Source: Pseudomonadales bacterium | Lineage (GTDB): Bacteria; Pseudomonadota; Gammaproteobacteria; Pseudomonadales; Ketobacteraceae | Assembly (NCBI GenBank): GCA_002701845.1 | Contig: NZXG01000059.1 | Location: forward strand, 62,001 to 126,000 | DNA: 64,000 bases | Direction of reading: 5' to 3' | Shown here: positions 1-9,177 of the stretch, piece by piece | Position numbering within the stretch: the first letter of the stretch is position 1 | Layout: each line of letters opens with the position of its first letter | Position numbers and translations under genes: made by a program | The notes under the pieces: generated by a model | The model's input: only the letters and a program-made list of their open reading frames with translations | Databases searched by the model: none | What the model was told of the DNA's origin: nothing

Positions 1-736
1 TCTGCTTCAATACGGTGCTGCGTCCAGTCTGATGATTGACCATCAGCAACTCCTCCGGGCGCCAGAACTTATCCTTATACTGCTTAAAGCCTGACGCGGT
101 CATGGTTTTCAGATGGCTCTTCTTGCGATCGTAAAACTCGGCTTTCACGGTGCGGTAATGCTCCTTGTCGACCCAGGTGACAATTCGGGTATAGCCGGAG
201 TTTTCATCTTTGGGATAGCTTTCCACCACGTAACACTCGAGTCCGTCATGGCAGGGCTCGTCGCGCAGATACTTATAGGTATAGTCTTCGAGAGACTGAC
301 CGCCGATGTCCTCGAACGAAAATTCACTGCCCATAAAGGGACCGGATTTTTTGCTGGAGGCGATCTTTTTCACCCGCTTCAGCGCCGGCAGATATAACCA
401 CTGATCGTCATCCCGGTTTTTGTGCTGATGAGTCAGTAGCGCGGTTCCCGCCTGATCCCGGGGGGACAGAAAGACCATCAGTGATTTGTCGCCCTCTTCA
501 CCTTTGCCTTCCAGGTTCTTGGTGGACATTTCCCGTTCACTGGTGGCCTCTTGTTTGTTCTTCAGAATCATCAGCATGTCAGACTCGGAATCGCCGTAAC
601 CTTCGTCCTGATCTTCCGCAGCCTTGAAAATATTGTAGCCCTTTTCTTCCGGGGTCTCGGCTTGCGCGGTGGCCACACCCAACAGGGCCAGCAGTGCAAT
701 GGCGGTGAATGATTTTTTATTTTTCATGTATTTCAT
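1..736 (-). CDS. Outer membrane lipoprotein-sorting protein (LolA-like family), 3' end outside window
   Basis: About 245 residues are visible; the C-terminus lies beyond base 1. The N-terminus is a signal peptide: KNKKSFTAIALLALLG, then a cut after ATAQA. The mature part has features of the periplasmic outer-membrane lipoprotein-sorting family, with a fold like LolA: phrases such as DQWLYLPALKRVKKI, a FMGSEFSFED segment, and TRIVTWVDKEHYR. Members are usually encoded beside MMPL/RND-type exporters and are thought to carry hydrophobic cargo across the periplasm; no exporter gene is in the window, but it could lie to the left. The ATG at 736 has a GAGGAA about 10 bases upstream; a second in-frame ATG at 727 is possible. 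Family assignment is from recognised sequence, not a search. Confidence 0.75.
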   Translation of the reverse strand, partial: MKYMKNKKSFTAIALLALLGVATAQAETPEEKGYNIFKAAEDQDEGYGDSESDMLMILKNKQEATSEREMSTKNLEGKGEEGDKSLMVFLSPRDQAGTALLTHQHKNRDDDQWLYLPALKRVKKIASSKKSGPFMGSEFSFEDIGGQSLEDYTYKYLRDEPCHDGLECYVVESYPKDENSGYTRIVTWVDKEHYRTVKAEFYDRKKSHLKTMTASGFKQYKDKFWRPEELLMVNHQTGRSTVLKQ

Positions 737-856
737 ATTGTTAGAATTCCTCATCTGGTGATGATCATTGCATATTAACACAGAGTATCAATGCCATATC
801 AAGCAATACGACCACAAAGTCACTAATTGGTTGCGGGCAAACGGCATCCCCGAAGG

Positions 857-1060
857 TCAGTCGATACTAGCGATGGCCATGGGCTCGGAGGCTGACCCGC
901 CCCGTACCGGCGCCTCGTCCACAATCAGCTCGACAGTGGTGTAACGGCGCTGACGGCCGGCGTCCTTGCGGTAGCGAACACAGACCAGGCGATCGCCGTA
1001 GCGTTGTTTGAGGCGCTTGGTGCCGCTGTCTCCAGGGCGAAGGGTTTTGGTCACGTCCAT
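857..1060 (-). CDS. Small conserved hypothetical protein (67 aa)
   Basis: A 67-residue basic protein beginning MDVTKTLRPGDSGTKRL, with YGDRLVCVRYRKD and the strand-like TTVELIVDE. I recognise this as a conserved small proteobacterial protein of unknown function. The frame can be extended upstream to a TTG at 1072, but the ATG at 1060 has GGAG six bases in front, so I start there. It lies directly downstream of the tRNA-Glu gene on the same strand, with no terminator visible between, and may share the tRNA transcript. The C-terminal tail after VRGGSASEP looks disordered. No function can be assigned. Confidence 0.7.
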   Translation of the reverse strand: MDVTKTLRPGDSGTKRLKQRYGDRLVCVRYRKDAGRQRRYTTVELIVDEAPVRGGSASEPMAIASID

Positions 1061-1125
1061 GGTGCTCTCCAATGACAGATATCAGGAGAGAGACAGTGGG
1101 AAGGCAAGGAACAAGGGTCAGAATA

Positions 1126-1201
1126 TGGCGTCCCCTAGGGGACTCGAACCCCTGTTACCGCCGTGAAAGGGCGGTGTCCTAGGCCACTAGACGAAGGGGA
1201 C
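1126..1201 (-). tRNA. tRNA-Glu (anticodon TTC)
   Basis: Reading the minus strand, the 7-base acceptor arms GTCCCCT and AGGGGAC pair, followed by a G discriminator and an encoded CCA. The anticodon stem-loop contains CCTTTCACGG with anticodon TTC, and the T arm carries GGTTCGAGTCC. The 76-base length includes CCA. It lies 18 bases after tRNA-Ala, in the order gltX, tRNA-Ala, tRNA-Glu, so the tRNA for glutamate sits beside the synthetase that charges it. Confidence 0.97.
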
Positions 1202-1219
1202 GCAAACTGCGTCGGAAAG

Positions 1220-1295
<76 letters not shown>

Positions 1296-1366
1296 AAATC
1301 GGTTAACCTACTGATTTTGAAGTGCTAATTGACTTCGATTCAGAGAATCACCAAAAGAGGCTGCGA

Positions 1367-1395
1367 ATTCTAAGAGGGATCCGAACACCTGTCAA
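1367..1395 (-). promoter_or_regulatory. Sigma70 promoter for the tRNA-Ala/tRNA-Glu unit
   Basis: On the minus strand a perfect TTGACA (1390-1395) is followed after exactly 17 bases by TAGAAT (1367-1372). The bases after the -10 (TCGCAGCC) are GC-rich, as in stringently controlled stable-RNA promoters. It sits between the gltX stop at 1413 and the tRNAs, so the tRNAs can be transcribed independently of gltX. Confidence 0.85.
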
Positions 1396-1412
1396 CCTCT
1401 TTCCCGGCAATT

Positions 1413-2897
1413 TTAGAAGGCCAGGCTTCTATACTCTTTGTCCCAGGCTTTGGTCTCTTTTTTACTGGGCCCCCCCACCACCGACAGGGCCTGGCGCAGA
1501 CGGGCGCGGGTCATGTCCGAGCCCAGAATCACCATGGCATCCATGATGGAGGGCGCCGCCGGACGCCCCGCCACCGCCACAAAAAGGGGCATCATAAAAT
1601 CCTTGAGTTTCAGTTCCAGGTGCCCGGCAATGACCCCCAGGGCATCCGCCACCGTATCCCGCTGCCAGTGCCGCATTTCTTCAAACCGCCACAGGCTGAA
1701 CTGCAGTATCTTGCGCACCTGCAGCGGCTCCAGGCGGGGAAAGTCGAATTGTTCGACACTCAGCGGCAGGTCTCCCGCCACAAAAAAGTCCGCCAGATGC
1801 GCCACATCGGAGAGCACCTCCAGCCGGGTCTGAATCAGCGGCAATACAGCCATCAGATACTCTTCATTAAAGGCCCACTGACGAAACCGCTCTGCCAGCT
1901 GCTGCGGATCATGGTTTTCCCGGATCCAGAGCCCATTAAGCCAGCGCAGTTTCTCCACGTCGAATACCGGGCCACCCAGCGACACCCGCTGCAGATCAAA
2001 ATGTTCCACCATCTGCTCGAGACTGAACTTTTCGCTTTCATCGGGCATGGACCAACCCATCCGCCCCAGATAGTTCACCACCGCTTCCGGGAGAAAACCC
2101 ATGCGCCGGTAGTAGTTGATACTGGTGGGATTCTTGCGCTTACTGAGTTTGCTCTTGTCCGGGTTACGCAGCAGGGGCATGTGGCACAGGGCCGGCATCT
2201 CCCAACCGAAGTACTGGTACAGCAGCTTGTGTTTGGGGGCTGAATTGATCCATTCCTCCCCCCGGATCACGTGAGTAATCCCCATCAGGTGGTCGTCCAC
2301 CACATTGGCCAGGTGATAGGTGGGCAGCCCATCGCTTTTCATCAGGATCTGGGCGTCCACCTGGCCCCAGTCCAGCTCAATGGCGCCCCGCAGCATATCC
2401 TCCACCTCGCAACGCCCATCCTCCGGTACTTGCATCCGGATGACGTAGGGGTCACCGGCGGCCTTACGACGGGCCACCTCGTCCTCCGGCAGCAGCAGAT
2501 CCGAGGGTTTCAGGGCGGTGTGCTTGCCCGCCTCCTTGCGGGCGTTGCGCAGGGCCTCCAGCTCCGCGGGCGTGCGGTAACAGATAAAGGCATGCCCGGC
2601 GTCCACCAGCCTGCGGGCATACTCCTGATACAGATCGGAACGTTCGCTCTGGCGATAAGGACCGAACTCCCCCCCCACGTCCGGCCCCTCGTCCCAGTCC
2701 AGGCCCAACCAGCGTAAACTGTCCAGAATCATGGCCTCGGATTCCGGGGTGCTGCGGGCCTGATCGGTATCCTCTATCCGCAAAATGAACTTGCCCCCCA
2801 TTTGCCGGGCAAAGACCCGGTTAAACAGCGCGATATAAGCTGTACCCACATGGGGATCACCGGTGGGGGAAGGGGCAACGCGGGTTCTGACTGACAT
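1413..2897 (-). CDS. gltX: Glutamate--tRNA ligase
   Basis: Class I aminoacyl-tRNA synthetase that charges tRNA-Glu with glutamate in the cytoplasm. The N-terminus has [16 protein letters not shown], the HIGH-type nucleotide motif in the HVGT form, followed by [13 protein letters not shown]. The KMSKS-type loop is KLSKRKNP. At 494 residues the length is normal. The open frame runs upstream to 3086, but that extension is not conserved-looking. The ATG at 2897 has AGGA 8 bases upstream and gives the canonical [11 protein letters not shown] start; a further in-frame ATG at 2906 has no usable ribosome site. Transcribed away from dusA. Confidence 0.97.
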   Translation of the reverse strand: MSVRTRVAPSPTGDPHVGTAYIALFNRVFARQMGGKFILRIEDTDQARSTPESEAMILDSLRWLGLDWDEGPDVGGEFGPYRQSERSDLYQEYARRLVDAGHAFICYRTPAELEALRNARKEAGKHTALKPSDLLLPEDEVARRKAAGDPYVIRMQVPEDGRCEVEDMLRGAIELDWGQVDAQILMKSDGLPTYHLANVVDDHLMGITHVIRGEEWINSAPKHKLLYQYFGWEMPALCHMPLLRNPDKSKLSKRKNPTSINYYRRMGFLPEAVVNYLGRMGWSMPDESEKFSLEQMVEHFDLQRVSLGGPVFDVEKLRWLNGLWIRENHDPQQLAERFRQWAFNEEYLMAVLPLIQTRLEVLSDVAHLADFFVAGDLPLSVEQFDFPRLEPLQVRKILQFSLWRFEEMRHWQRDTVADALGVIAGHLELKLKDFMMPLFVAVAGRPAAPSIMDAMVILGSDMTRARLRQALSVVGGPSKKETKAWDKEYRSLAF

Positions 2898-2933
2898 GCT
2901 GGACATCCTGTGATCGGTGAAGGGTGGCGCGCC

Positions 2934-2962
2934 ATTATAGCCAGATGCCGGGGCGGTAAAAA
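2934..2962 (-). promoter_or_regulatory. Probable gltX promoter
   Basis: On the minus strand there is a perfect TATAAT (2934-2939), and 17 bases upstream a poor -35 hexamer TTTTTA (2957-2962). It lies 37 bases before the gltX ATG. On the plus strand a TATACT at 2978-2983 could serve dusA, but I see no matching -35. Confidence 0.55.
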
Positions 2963-3042
2963 GGGAGCGGGGAATGCTATACTGGCCACTGGCCGCTCGC
3001 TTGAGTCTGCAACCCACCACAGAAACACTACCGACCATTATT

Positions 3043-4080
3043 ATGAGCAGTACCCCCATTGATCGCCGTTTCTGCATTGCCCCCATGCTGGACTGGACCG
3101 ACAGCGCCTGTCGTGGCTTTCACCGGCTGTTGACCCGGCAGGCCCTGCTGTATACCGAGATGGTGACCACCGGTGCCCTGATCCATGGTGATGTGGCCCG
3201 ACACCTGGCATTCCAACCGGAGGAACATCCGCTGGCATTGCAATTGGGGGGCAGTGATCCCGGGGATCTGGCCCATTGCAGCCGCCTGGCCCAGGAGTGG
3301 GGCTATGACGAGGTCAATCTTAATGTGGGCTGCCCCAGTGATCGGGTGCAGTCCGGCCGCTTCGGGGCCTGCCTGATGGCGGAGCCGGAACTGGTGGCGC
3401 AATGCACCGACGCCATGCTGGAGGCAGTTACCATTCCGGTGACGGTGAAATGCCGGATCGGCATCGACCAGCAGGACGATGATGAGGATCTTTACCGGTT
3501 TGTGGAGCGGGTCGCCGCCAGTGGCGTCAAAACTTTTATCGTGCACGCCCGCAAGGCCTGGCTGGACGGTCTCAGCCCACGGGAGAACCGCGATATTCCG
3601 CCCCTGAATTACCCCCGGGTGCAGCGTCTGAAAGCGGAGTTCCCGGCCCTGGAGATCATTATGAATGGTGGCATTACCAGCCTGGACCAGTGTCTGGAAC
3701 ACCTGCAACAGGTGGATGGGGTGATGCTGGGGCGGGCGGCCTATCAAAGCCCCTGGCTGCTGCGGGAGGTGGATCAACGTCTGTTCCAGGCCCCCGAGCC
3801 ACCACCACCGGAGGCGGAATTGCTGGAGCAGCTGTGCGATTACACCGCACGACGGATGGCGCAGGGTGCGGCTCTCAAGCATTTGACCCGGCATATGGTG
3901 GGGCTGTTCCAGAATCGGCCGGGGGCCCGGCTCTGGCGCCGATATCTCAGTGAAAATGCCCACCGGCCCGGCGCCGGTGTCGAAGTGATCCGCGAGGCTG
4001 CGGCGTTGTTGCCGGAGCTGGCCCCGGCGGCCACCAAACCGCCGGTTTCCATGAATGCAAAGCAAGGCTTGAATCCATGA
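3043..4080 (+). CDS. dusA: tRNA-dihydrouridine synthase DusA
   Basis: FMN-dependent reductase that makes dihydrouridine in the tRNA D-loop (positions 20/20a in DusA). The sequence shows the flavin-binding start [14 protein letters not shown], the substrate segment [30 protein letters not shown], and the active-site block [12 protein letters not shown] with the catalytic Cys. VKCRIGID and [15 protein letters not shown] follow. These features fit DusA rather than DusB or DusC. Length 345 residues. The ATG at 3043 matches the start of homology; an upstream in-frame ATG at 2974 would add 23 unlikely residues. Its TGA overlaps the ATG of the transaldolase gene (ATGA), so the two genes are translationally coupled. 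Confidence 0.93.
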   Translation: MSSTPIDRRFCIAPMLDWTDSACRGFHRLLTRQALLYTEMVTTGALIHGDVARHLAFQPEEHPLALQLGGSDPGDLAHCSRLAQEWGYDEVNLNVGCPSDRVQSGRFGACLMAEPELVAQCTDAMLEAVTIPVTVKCRIGIDQQDDDEDLYRFVERVAASGVKTFIVHARKAWLDGLSPRENRDIPPLNYPRVQRLKAEFPALEIIMNGGITSLDQCLEHLQQVDGVMLGRAAYQSPWLLREVDQRLFQAPEPPPPEAELLEQLCDYTARRMAQGAALKHLTRHMVGLFQNRPGARLWRRYLSENAHRPGAGVEVIREAAALLPELAPAATKPPVSMNAKQGLNP

Positions 4081-5030
4081 GCAATAAACTGGAACAACTG
4101 AAATCCATGACCACGGTGGTGGCTGACACCGGCGATATCGACGCCATTGACCGCTACCAGCCCATTGATGCCACCACCAACCCCTCACTGCTGCTGAAGG
4201 CGGCTGCCCTGCCCCAGTATCAGCATCTGCTGGAACGAAGCCTGGCCGCCGCCGCGGCGGCGCCGGAGGCCAGCCGGGCCACTCTGGCCAGCGAGCACCT
4301 GGCGGTGAGTGTGGGCTGTGAAATCCTGCAATTGATTCCTGGACTGGTGTCCACCGAGGTGGACGCCCGCCTCTCCTTCGACAGCACCGGCACCATCGCC
4401 ACCGCCCGCCGGCTGATTGACCTGTATGAAAAGCAGGGCGTGACCCGGGAACGGATACTGATTAAAATCGCAGCCACCTGGGAAGGCATCCAGGCGGCCG
4501 CTCAACTGGAGCGGGAGGGTATTCGCTGCAATTTGACCCTGTTATTCAGTTTTACCCAGGCCGTGGCCTGCGCCAACGCCGGTATCACCCTCATTTCCCC
4601 CTTCGTGGGCCGTATTCTGGATTGGTATAAAGCCCATAATCCCGGGCTCGATTACCCGCCGGCGGAGGACCCCGGTGTGCTGTCAGTGACCCGTATCTAC
4701 CAGTATTACAAATACTTCGATCACGGCACTATCGTGATGGGTGCCAGTTTTCGCAATACCGGGGAAATCGAGCAGCTGGCGGGCTGCGACCGACTGACCA
4801 TCAGTCCCCAGTTAATGGGGGAACTGGAACAGCAGACCGGCACTCTGGCGCGCAGGCTGAGTCCGGATATGCCGCTCGATGACATGGAGCCTGTGCAACT
4901 GGATGAGCGCAGTTTTCGCTGGCAGATGAACCAGGACGCCATGGCTACGGAGAAGCTGGCGGAAGGCATCCGCAACTTTGCGGCGGATCAGAGTAAACTG
5001 GAGCGACTATTGTTGGAGAAGATCAGTTGA
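4077..5030 (+). CDS. tal: Transaldolase
   Basis: Cytoplasmic pentose phosphate pathway enzyme that moves a dihydroxyacetone unit between sugar phosphates. The 317-residue length and the motifs [28 protein letters not shown] and [11 protein letters not shown] match the TalA/TalB type; K130 in the last motif is the Schiff-base lysine. [16 protein letters not shown] and [12 protein letters not shown] follow. The start codon overlaps the dusA stop by four bases. It ends convergently with the STAS gene, overlapping it by eight bases (5023-5030), with no room for a separate terminator. Confidence 0.96.
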   Translation: MSNKLEQLKSMTTVVADTGDIDAIDRYQPIDATTNPSLLLKAAALPQYQHLLERSLAAAAAAPEASRATLASEHLAVSVGCEILQLIPGLVSTEVDARLSFDSTGTIATARRLIDLYEKQGVTRERILIKIAATWEGIQAAAQLEREGIRCNLTLLFSFTQAVACANAGITLISPFVGRILDWYKAHNPGLDYPPAEDPGVLSVTRIYQYYKYFDHGTIVMGASFRNTGEIEQLAGCDRLTISPQLMGELEQQTGTLARRLSPDMPLDDMEPVQLDERSFRWQMNQDAMATEKLAEGIRNFAADQSKLERLLLEKIS

Positions 5031-5580
5031 GGCGATGCCACTTGCCATCGTAGCTGCTGTCGGCATCCTGGGAACGGGCCGGCTCCCCGGCCGGTTGTTC
5101 CAGTGCCGCCACTACATCCTTAAAGGTTTCGCGGTTGGTTTCATTCATCTCCATCAGAATCCGATGGGCCTCCAGCACCTTCTCGAAGGCATTGACTTCA
5201 TCACAGGGAACCGCCGGCACCTCGGTCATGGTGGGGCTTTTCACCGGCGCTTCGTGCACGATATTAAACACCTTTTCGAAACCCATGGTGTCAATCACCC
5301 GGGTAATGTCCGGCTGGGTGCTGATGATCAGCGGCCGGCGCTGAAACCGGCGCCGGGACTTCACCGCAATTTTGGCCAGCAGACCCAGGGCGGTGCTGTC
5401 GATCACCTGGGTTTTACTCAGGTCAATCACCACGGAATGTAACTGGGGATCGCGAAACATGCGCTCGATAAAATGATCCAGAGTGGCGCAGATGGGGACT
5501 CTGATTTCGCCGATCAACTGCAGCACATAAGTGCCCTGGTGGACCGCATACAATGCCTTGCAAGTGTGAGATTCAGCCAT
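5023..5580 (-). CDS. STAS-domain anti-sigma factor antagonist (RssC/HsbA-like)
   Basis: A 185-residue cytoplasmic protein. Residues 1 to about 110 form a STAS domain: [22 protein letters not shown] contains the serine (S62, in IDST) that is reversibly phosphorylated in this family and controls binding to an anti-sigma or other partner. The extra C-terminal tail (about 75 residues) is charged and probably helical, and is not part of the STAS fold. It lies 50 bases downstream of the PP2C response regulator on the same strand. That pairing of a phosphatase and its likely substrate matches RssB-RssC or HsbR-HsbA in Pseudomonas. No switch kinase is encoded here. Confidence 0.85.
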   Translation of the reverse strand: MAESHTCKALYAVHQGTYVLQLIGEIRVPICATLDHFIERMFRDPQLHSVVIDLSKTQVIDSTALGLLAKIAVKSRRRFQRRPLIISTQPDITRVIDTMGFEKVFNIVHEAPVKSPTMTEVPAVPCDEVNAFEKVLEAHRILMEMNETNRETFKDVVAALEQPAGEPARSQDADSSYDGKWHRLN

Positions 5581-5630
5581 GGATCTACCAACTGCCCTGC
5601 CTGGTCCGCTGCCGCGGGAACGAATAAAGG

Positions 5631-6866
5631 CTACCCACTGCCTTCAGGGGAGCAGGTAACCGTCATAAGCGCAATGTCATCGGGAACATTGTCTGGAGTG
5701 CGCAAATCCAGATGCTCAATAATCTGGTCTACATTATGAATCCCCTGGGACACGATTTCCACCAGATAGCGTTCTTTTTCCGCTACCGAAGACTGCGGCA
5801 ACAGCTCCAGGATGCCGTCGGAAAAAATCACCAGATGAAAGCCATCCCCCAGGCTAACTTCCTGATTTTCATAGGTTACACCTTCGAACAGCCCCACCGG
5901 CAGACCGCTGCCCTCCAGAGTCAGCGTGCGACCGCCGGTGACCAGCACCGGCGGCGGAAAATGGGCGGCACTGCAGTAGACCAGTTTTTTTTGCTCACAA
6001 TCCACGTAACCGCAAAACACCGCCAGGTGTTTGCCCAGGCCCAGAGGTAATAATTCCGCATTGGCCTGCTCCAGAATCTGCGCTGGCCGCAGGGGCGTGG
6101 GCTGCTCGTCCTGATAGTGTTGTTTTACCCGGTTGGCCATGGTTTTCAGCAGCACCGTGATGAATGCGGAGGAAGCCCCATGGCCCGATACGTCCGCCAG
6201 ATAAAAACCGATGCGATTGGGGCCCAGGCGGAAATAGTCGATGAAGTCACCACTGAGATACAGCGACGGGATGATACGATAAGCCACCTCCATGGGACCG
6301 TAGCTTTTCCTCGGCTCCGGCAACATCTTTAACTGCACCGCCCGGGCCGCCTCCTGATCTTCCTTGAGCAACCGCAGGCTGTCCTGCAGTTCCCGGTTTT
6401 TACGTTCCAGTTCCTCCCGGTAATGCCGGTTCTGGGCGGTCATGGTGTACTCGTCCAGCGCCCGCTTCACCGCGTGCAACAGTACTTCGGGATTGGCGAT
6501 GGGCTGGAGCAGAAAGTCCACCGCCCCCAGGCGCAGAGCCCGTACCACCTCATCCATATCACCGGCACCGGAAATCATAATCACCTGGGTACCGGTATCG
6601 CTTCCGGTAATGGTGCGGAGCGTGTTAAGGCCATCACTACCCGGCGCCGCCATATCACAGATCACCACCTGGGGCCGGCGCCGGCGCCAGAATGCCAAAC
6701 CGCTGGCGGCGTCGGCCACCACTTCAATCTGGTAATCCTCGTCCCGCAGACAACTGGCAATATGCGATTGCTGCTCAGCAGCCTGATCGATCAGCAACAC
6801 CGATACCGGCGATTCGTCTTCATCCTGAGGGGGGCTGATGGTGGAGGGGCTCATGGTGGAGGTCAT
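5631..6866 (-). CDS. Response regulator with PP2C phosphatase output (RssB/HsbR-like)
   Basis: 411 residues: a receiver domain (about 20-140), a coiled linker (140-190) and a PP2C/SpoIIE phosphatase domain (190-405). The phosphatase has its metal-binding blocks: SGDFIDYF, YLADVSGHG, VIFSDGILE and DNVPDDIAL. The receiver keeps D71 and S99 but has Q121 where the invariant Lys belongs (FLLQP) and only one acidic residue in the pocket (D27 followed by Q). It probably dephosphorylates the STAS protein encoded next to it. There is no HATPase kinase domain, unlike HsbR; the length resembles Pseudomonas RssB. The ATG at 6866 has GAGG 4 bases upstream. Confidence 0.9.
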   Translation of the reverse strand: MTSTMSPSTISPPQDEDESPVSVLLIDQAAEQQSHIASCLRDEDYQIEVVADAASGLAFWRRRRPQVVICDMAAPGSDGLNTLRTITGSDTGTQVIMISGAGDMDEVVRALRLGAVDFLLQPIANPEVLLHAVKRALDEYTMTAQNRHYREELERKNRELQDSLRLLKEDQEAARAVQLKMLPEPRKSYGPMEVAYRIIPSLYLSGDFIDYFRLGPNRIGFYLADVSGHGASSAFITVLLKTMANRVKQHYQDEQPTPLRPAQILEQANAELLPLGLGKHLAVFCGYVDCEQKKLVYCSAAHFPPPVLVTGGRTLTLEGSGLPVGLFEGVTYENQEVSLGDGFHLVIFSDGILELLPQSSVAEKERYLVEIVSQGIHNVDQIIEHLDLRTPDNVPDDIALMTVTCSPEGSG

Positions 6867-7118
6867 TCATCCTCAAGCTGCGCGCTGCGGCCGCAGGCGG
6901 CGGTCCGTACCGTGATAATCACTAGAGCTAAAAGCTACTCTTAATGGCAGGGGTTTGCAACCGCCCGCCGGCGCCGTCCCAACCAGGGTGCAAATAGCTT
7001 TGAGTGCTAAATACATAGCGATATCCCGGCTCTCTGATATACTGAAACGGACTGGCACGACCTGTATTAGACCCCCAATAAGCACAACAATAAGGCGGAT
7101 ACCAGCGAGAGAGGACGT

Positions 7119-7430
7119 ATGGCTTGGTCAGAAAGATCCTACGAGGAAAAACGCGGCTTCATTCGAATGAAGGTAGACACCATGGTCACCTTTACCCGAT
7201 TGGATGGCAAAGACCGTTATGAAGGCCGCTGCCGCAACCTCAGTGGTGCGGGCATGCTGTTGGAAACCGAGAAAAAACTGGAAATCGGCGATCGTTTGCG
7301 GGTCACCATTCCTTCCGAAGGCCCTGACTTTTTCCCCCTGGATGCCGTAGTGGAAGTGGTTCGCGTCACACCATTGCCGGATCTGCACTTTTTTCGCCTG
7401 GGCGTGGTGATAAAAAAGATCTGCAATTGA
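7119..7430 (+). CDS. PilZ domain protein
   Basis: A 103-residue single-domain PilZ protein, probably a c-di-GMP receptor. The N-terminal arginine motif is KRGFIRM (RxxxR-type) and the second binding motif is NLSGAGML (D/NxSxxG). Strand-rich sequence between them fits the six-stranded barrel. A good ribosome site (GAGG) lies just before the ATG at 7119. It is divergent from the PP2C regulator across a 252-base gap and convergent with the exported protein at 7467. No partner domain is attached, so its target is unknown. Confidence 0.9.
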   Translation: MAWSERSYEEKRGFIRMKVDTMVTFTRLDGKDRYEGRCRNLSGAGMLLETEKKLEIGDRLRVTIPSEGPDFFPLDAVVEVVRVTPLPDLHFFRLGVVIKKICN

Positions 7431-7466
7431 ATGCCGGCGGCCTGCACCGGCAGGCCGCTGACTCAG

Positions 7467-9020
7467 CTACGGCGCCACTACCGCCAGCGATCTGCCCCGG
7501 GTTGTCTTTTCAAACCAATCCAGATCCGCGGCGAATGCTTCCTGAGCGTCGAATATCAAACGGTTCAATTCCTGCGTCGTGGCCTCGCTGGGCAGCACCC
7601 GGTCATTCACAATACCCATGCCGATGCGGATAAAAAAGTTGTCCAGCCCTTCCATCTCGCTCTTAAGGGTCAGGATTGCACTCTGATCCGGCGCCACCGG
7701 CTGCTCAAACCCCAGCCCCAGCAACACCCCTTTACCGTCATTGCCACGGCAGGCCACGGCAATAAATTCCTCGATGATTTCGTGCAGGTTTTTCGGCATC
7801 ACCACATCAATCATGGACGTGGGAAACAGCCCCAGAGCATTGCCCTGCACTCTTACATCCGGTACCTCCGCCATTTGTGCCACGGCCCCGGCGCCGGTGT
7901 CCGTGGCCTTGAACTGAATCCGGGCACGGGCATTCTCGATGTGCGTCACCACTCCCAGAATGGTCATGGTACTGTTCATATGGGCGGTAAAATTCCAGGG
8001 TTGATCCCGGGGAATGGGTGGCGCATCCAACACCACCTGATTGCCTTTCACCGGCAGAATACGCCCGTCCCCCACGAAGGCCTGGAAACTGCCGCGCATG
8101 CTGCGACTGTCCAACTCCGCGGTGAGCAATTCGCCCCGGGGATCAGAGAGACTGAGCGTGCCACGGAACAGACGGTTCATGTTTTCGATGTGATCCACGA
8201 TCTCCGGATAGTGGCGTCGCATGCGTTCGGGCTGCAGCACAAACGTGATTTTCAACTGCCGGTAGGGTTGCTTCAGGTCGTGGTACACCACATCTTCGAT
8301 GGTACCCAGGCGGGATAACAGTTCCCACATGGCGGGAAAGGACGCCCACAACGGCGCGATGATATCGATATCCTCCGCCCCCAGATCCGGATTCATCTGG
8401 CTGGCTTTATTCCGGTAAGTCCGCAGCCCGGAACTGGCCCCTGCTATGCCCGGCGGCTCCCGGGTCGCCACCTGCAACATGGCCTGGGTAGCCTGCTCCA
8501 CCGATGGCCAGCGGATATCCCCCACCCCCAGCTGCAAGCTGCTGTGCAGCATGTAGTGAGTGCCGATAATGCCGGACTGCTCCAGTTTGCGGGCCTGAAC
8601 CCTGGCCGCCAGATCCCCCAGCCGGGCCGGCTCGCCCCCCGCCTGCCCCAGGATGGAAGCGTCCGGACCCACCCGGTAGTGGTTGCCCTGCCGGGCGCCG
8701 TAAAACCGCAGTTGACGCCAGGGCCCTTCCTGCTCTGGTAACATTTTATGAAAGCGGGTGAGGTTGAAATCCTCCAGGTTATCCCACATCTCATCCACAA
8801 AGCCCTGGGTCTGCTGATGAAACTCCAGGCCCTGGAACAGGGTGCGGTTTAATTCCGCCATATCCCGCATCTGGCGGATGGCCACAGCCGGATGACCCTG
8901 ACCGGTCAATGCCACCGGCGGTGACCAGCTGCGATCCACCAGTTCCGGTGGCACCGCTGCCGCCCAACAGGTCATAGTCAGCAAAAGGGAGTTGATTCCG
9001 GTCTGCATAAGGAATTTCAT
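7467..9020 (-). CDS. Exported protein of unknown function (517 aa)
   Basis: I do not recognise a family. The N-terminus is a signal peptide (TGINSLLLTMTCWAAA, cut near residue 21), so the protein should be periplasmic or outer-membrane associated. The mature part is mixed alpha/beta with few cysteines and no obvious membrane helix. Segments such as QPYRQLKITFVLQPERMRRH and the strand-rich GTLSLSDPRGELLTAELD suggest a beta-rich fold, and the C-terminus (about 460-517) looks helical. It is not joined to the PilZ gene (convergent) and lies 157 bases downstream of mlaA on the same strand, with its own start region. Codon use looks like that of its neighbours. Confidence 0.75.
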   Translation of the reverse strand: MKFLMQTGINSLLLTMTCWAAAVPPELVDRSWSPPVALTGQGHPAVAIRQMRDMAELNRTLFQGLEFHQQTQGFVDEMWDNLEDFNLTRFHKMLPEQEGPWRQLRFYGARQGNHYRVGPDASILGQAGGEPARLGDLAARVQARKLEQSGIIGTHYMLHSSLQLGVGDIRWPSVEQATQAMLQVATREPPGIAGASSGLRTYRNKASQMNPDLGAEDIDIIAPLWASFPAMWELLSRLGTIEDVVYHDLKQPYRQLKITFVLQPERMRRHYPEIVDHIENMNRLFRGTLSLSDPRGELLTAELDSRSMRGSFQAFVGDGRILPVKGNQVVLDAPPIPRDQPWNFTAHMNSTMTILGVVTHIENARARIQFKATDTGAGAVAQMAEVPDVRVQGNALGLFPTSMIDVVMPKNLHEIIEEFIAVACRGNDGKGVLLGLGFEQPVAPDQSAILTLKSEMEGLDNFFIRIGMGIVNDRVLPSEATTQELNRLIFDAQEAFAADLDWFEKTTRGRSLAVVAP

Positions 9021-9177
9021 GAGGAGTCTCCGACGTTTTTGTTATTGTCGCAGTGGGGGCACCCGGTTCCCGTTTAGGCCACCCCCTGAGTCTGTCAGTC
9101 TACCGGAATCCGTTGCCGAATGGCGGTCTTATCGGGCCAGCACTCTGAGTTGAGGGTCCGGCCTGGAGGGTCCGGCC

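Noticed and set aside
3028-4188. 386-codon minus-strand frame opposite dusA
   Set aside because: Shadow of dusA, which has clear family motifs; high GC produces long antisense frames.
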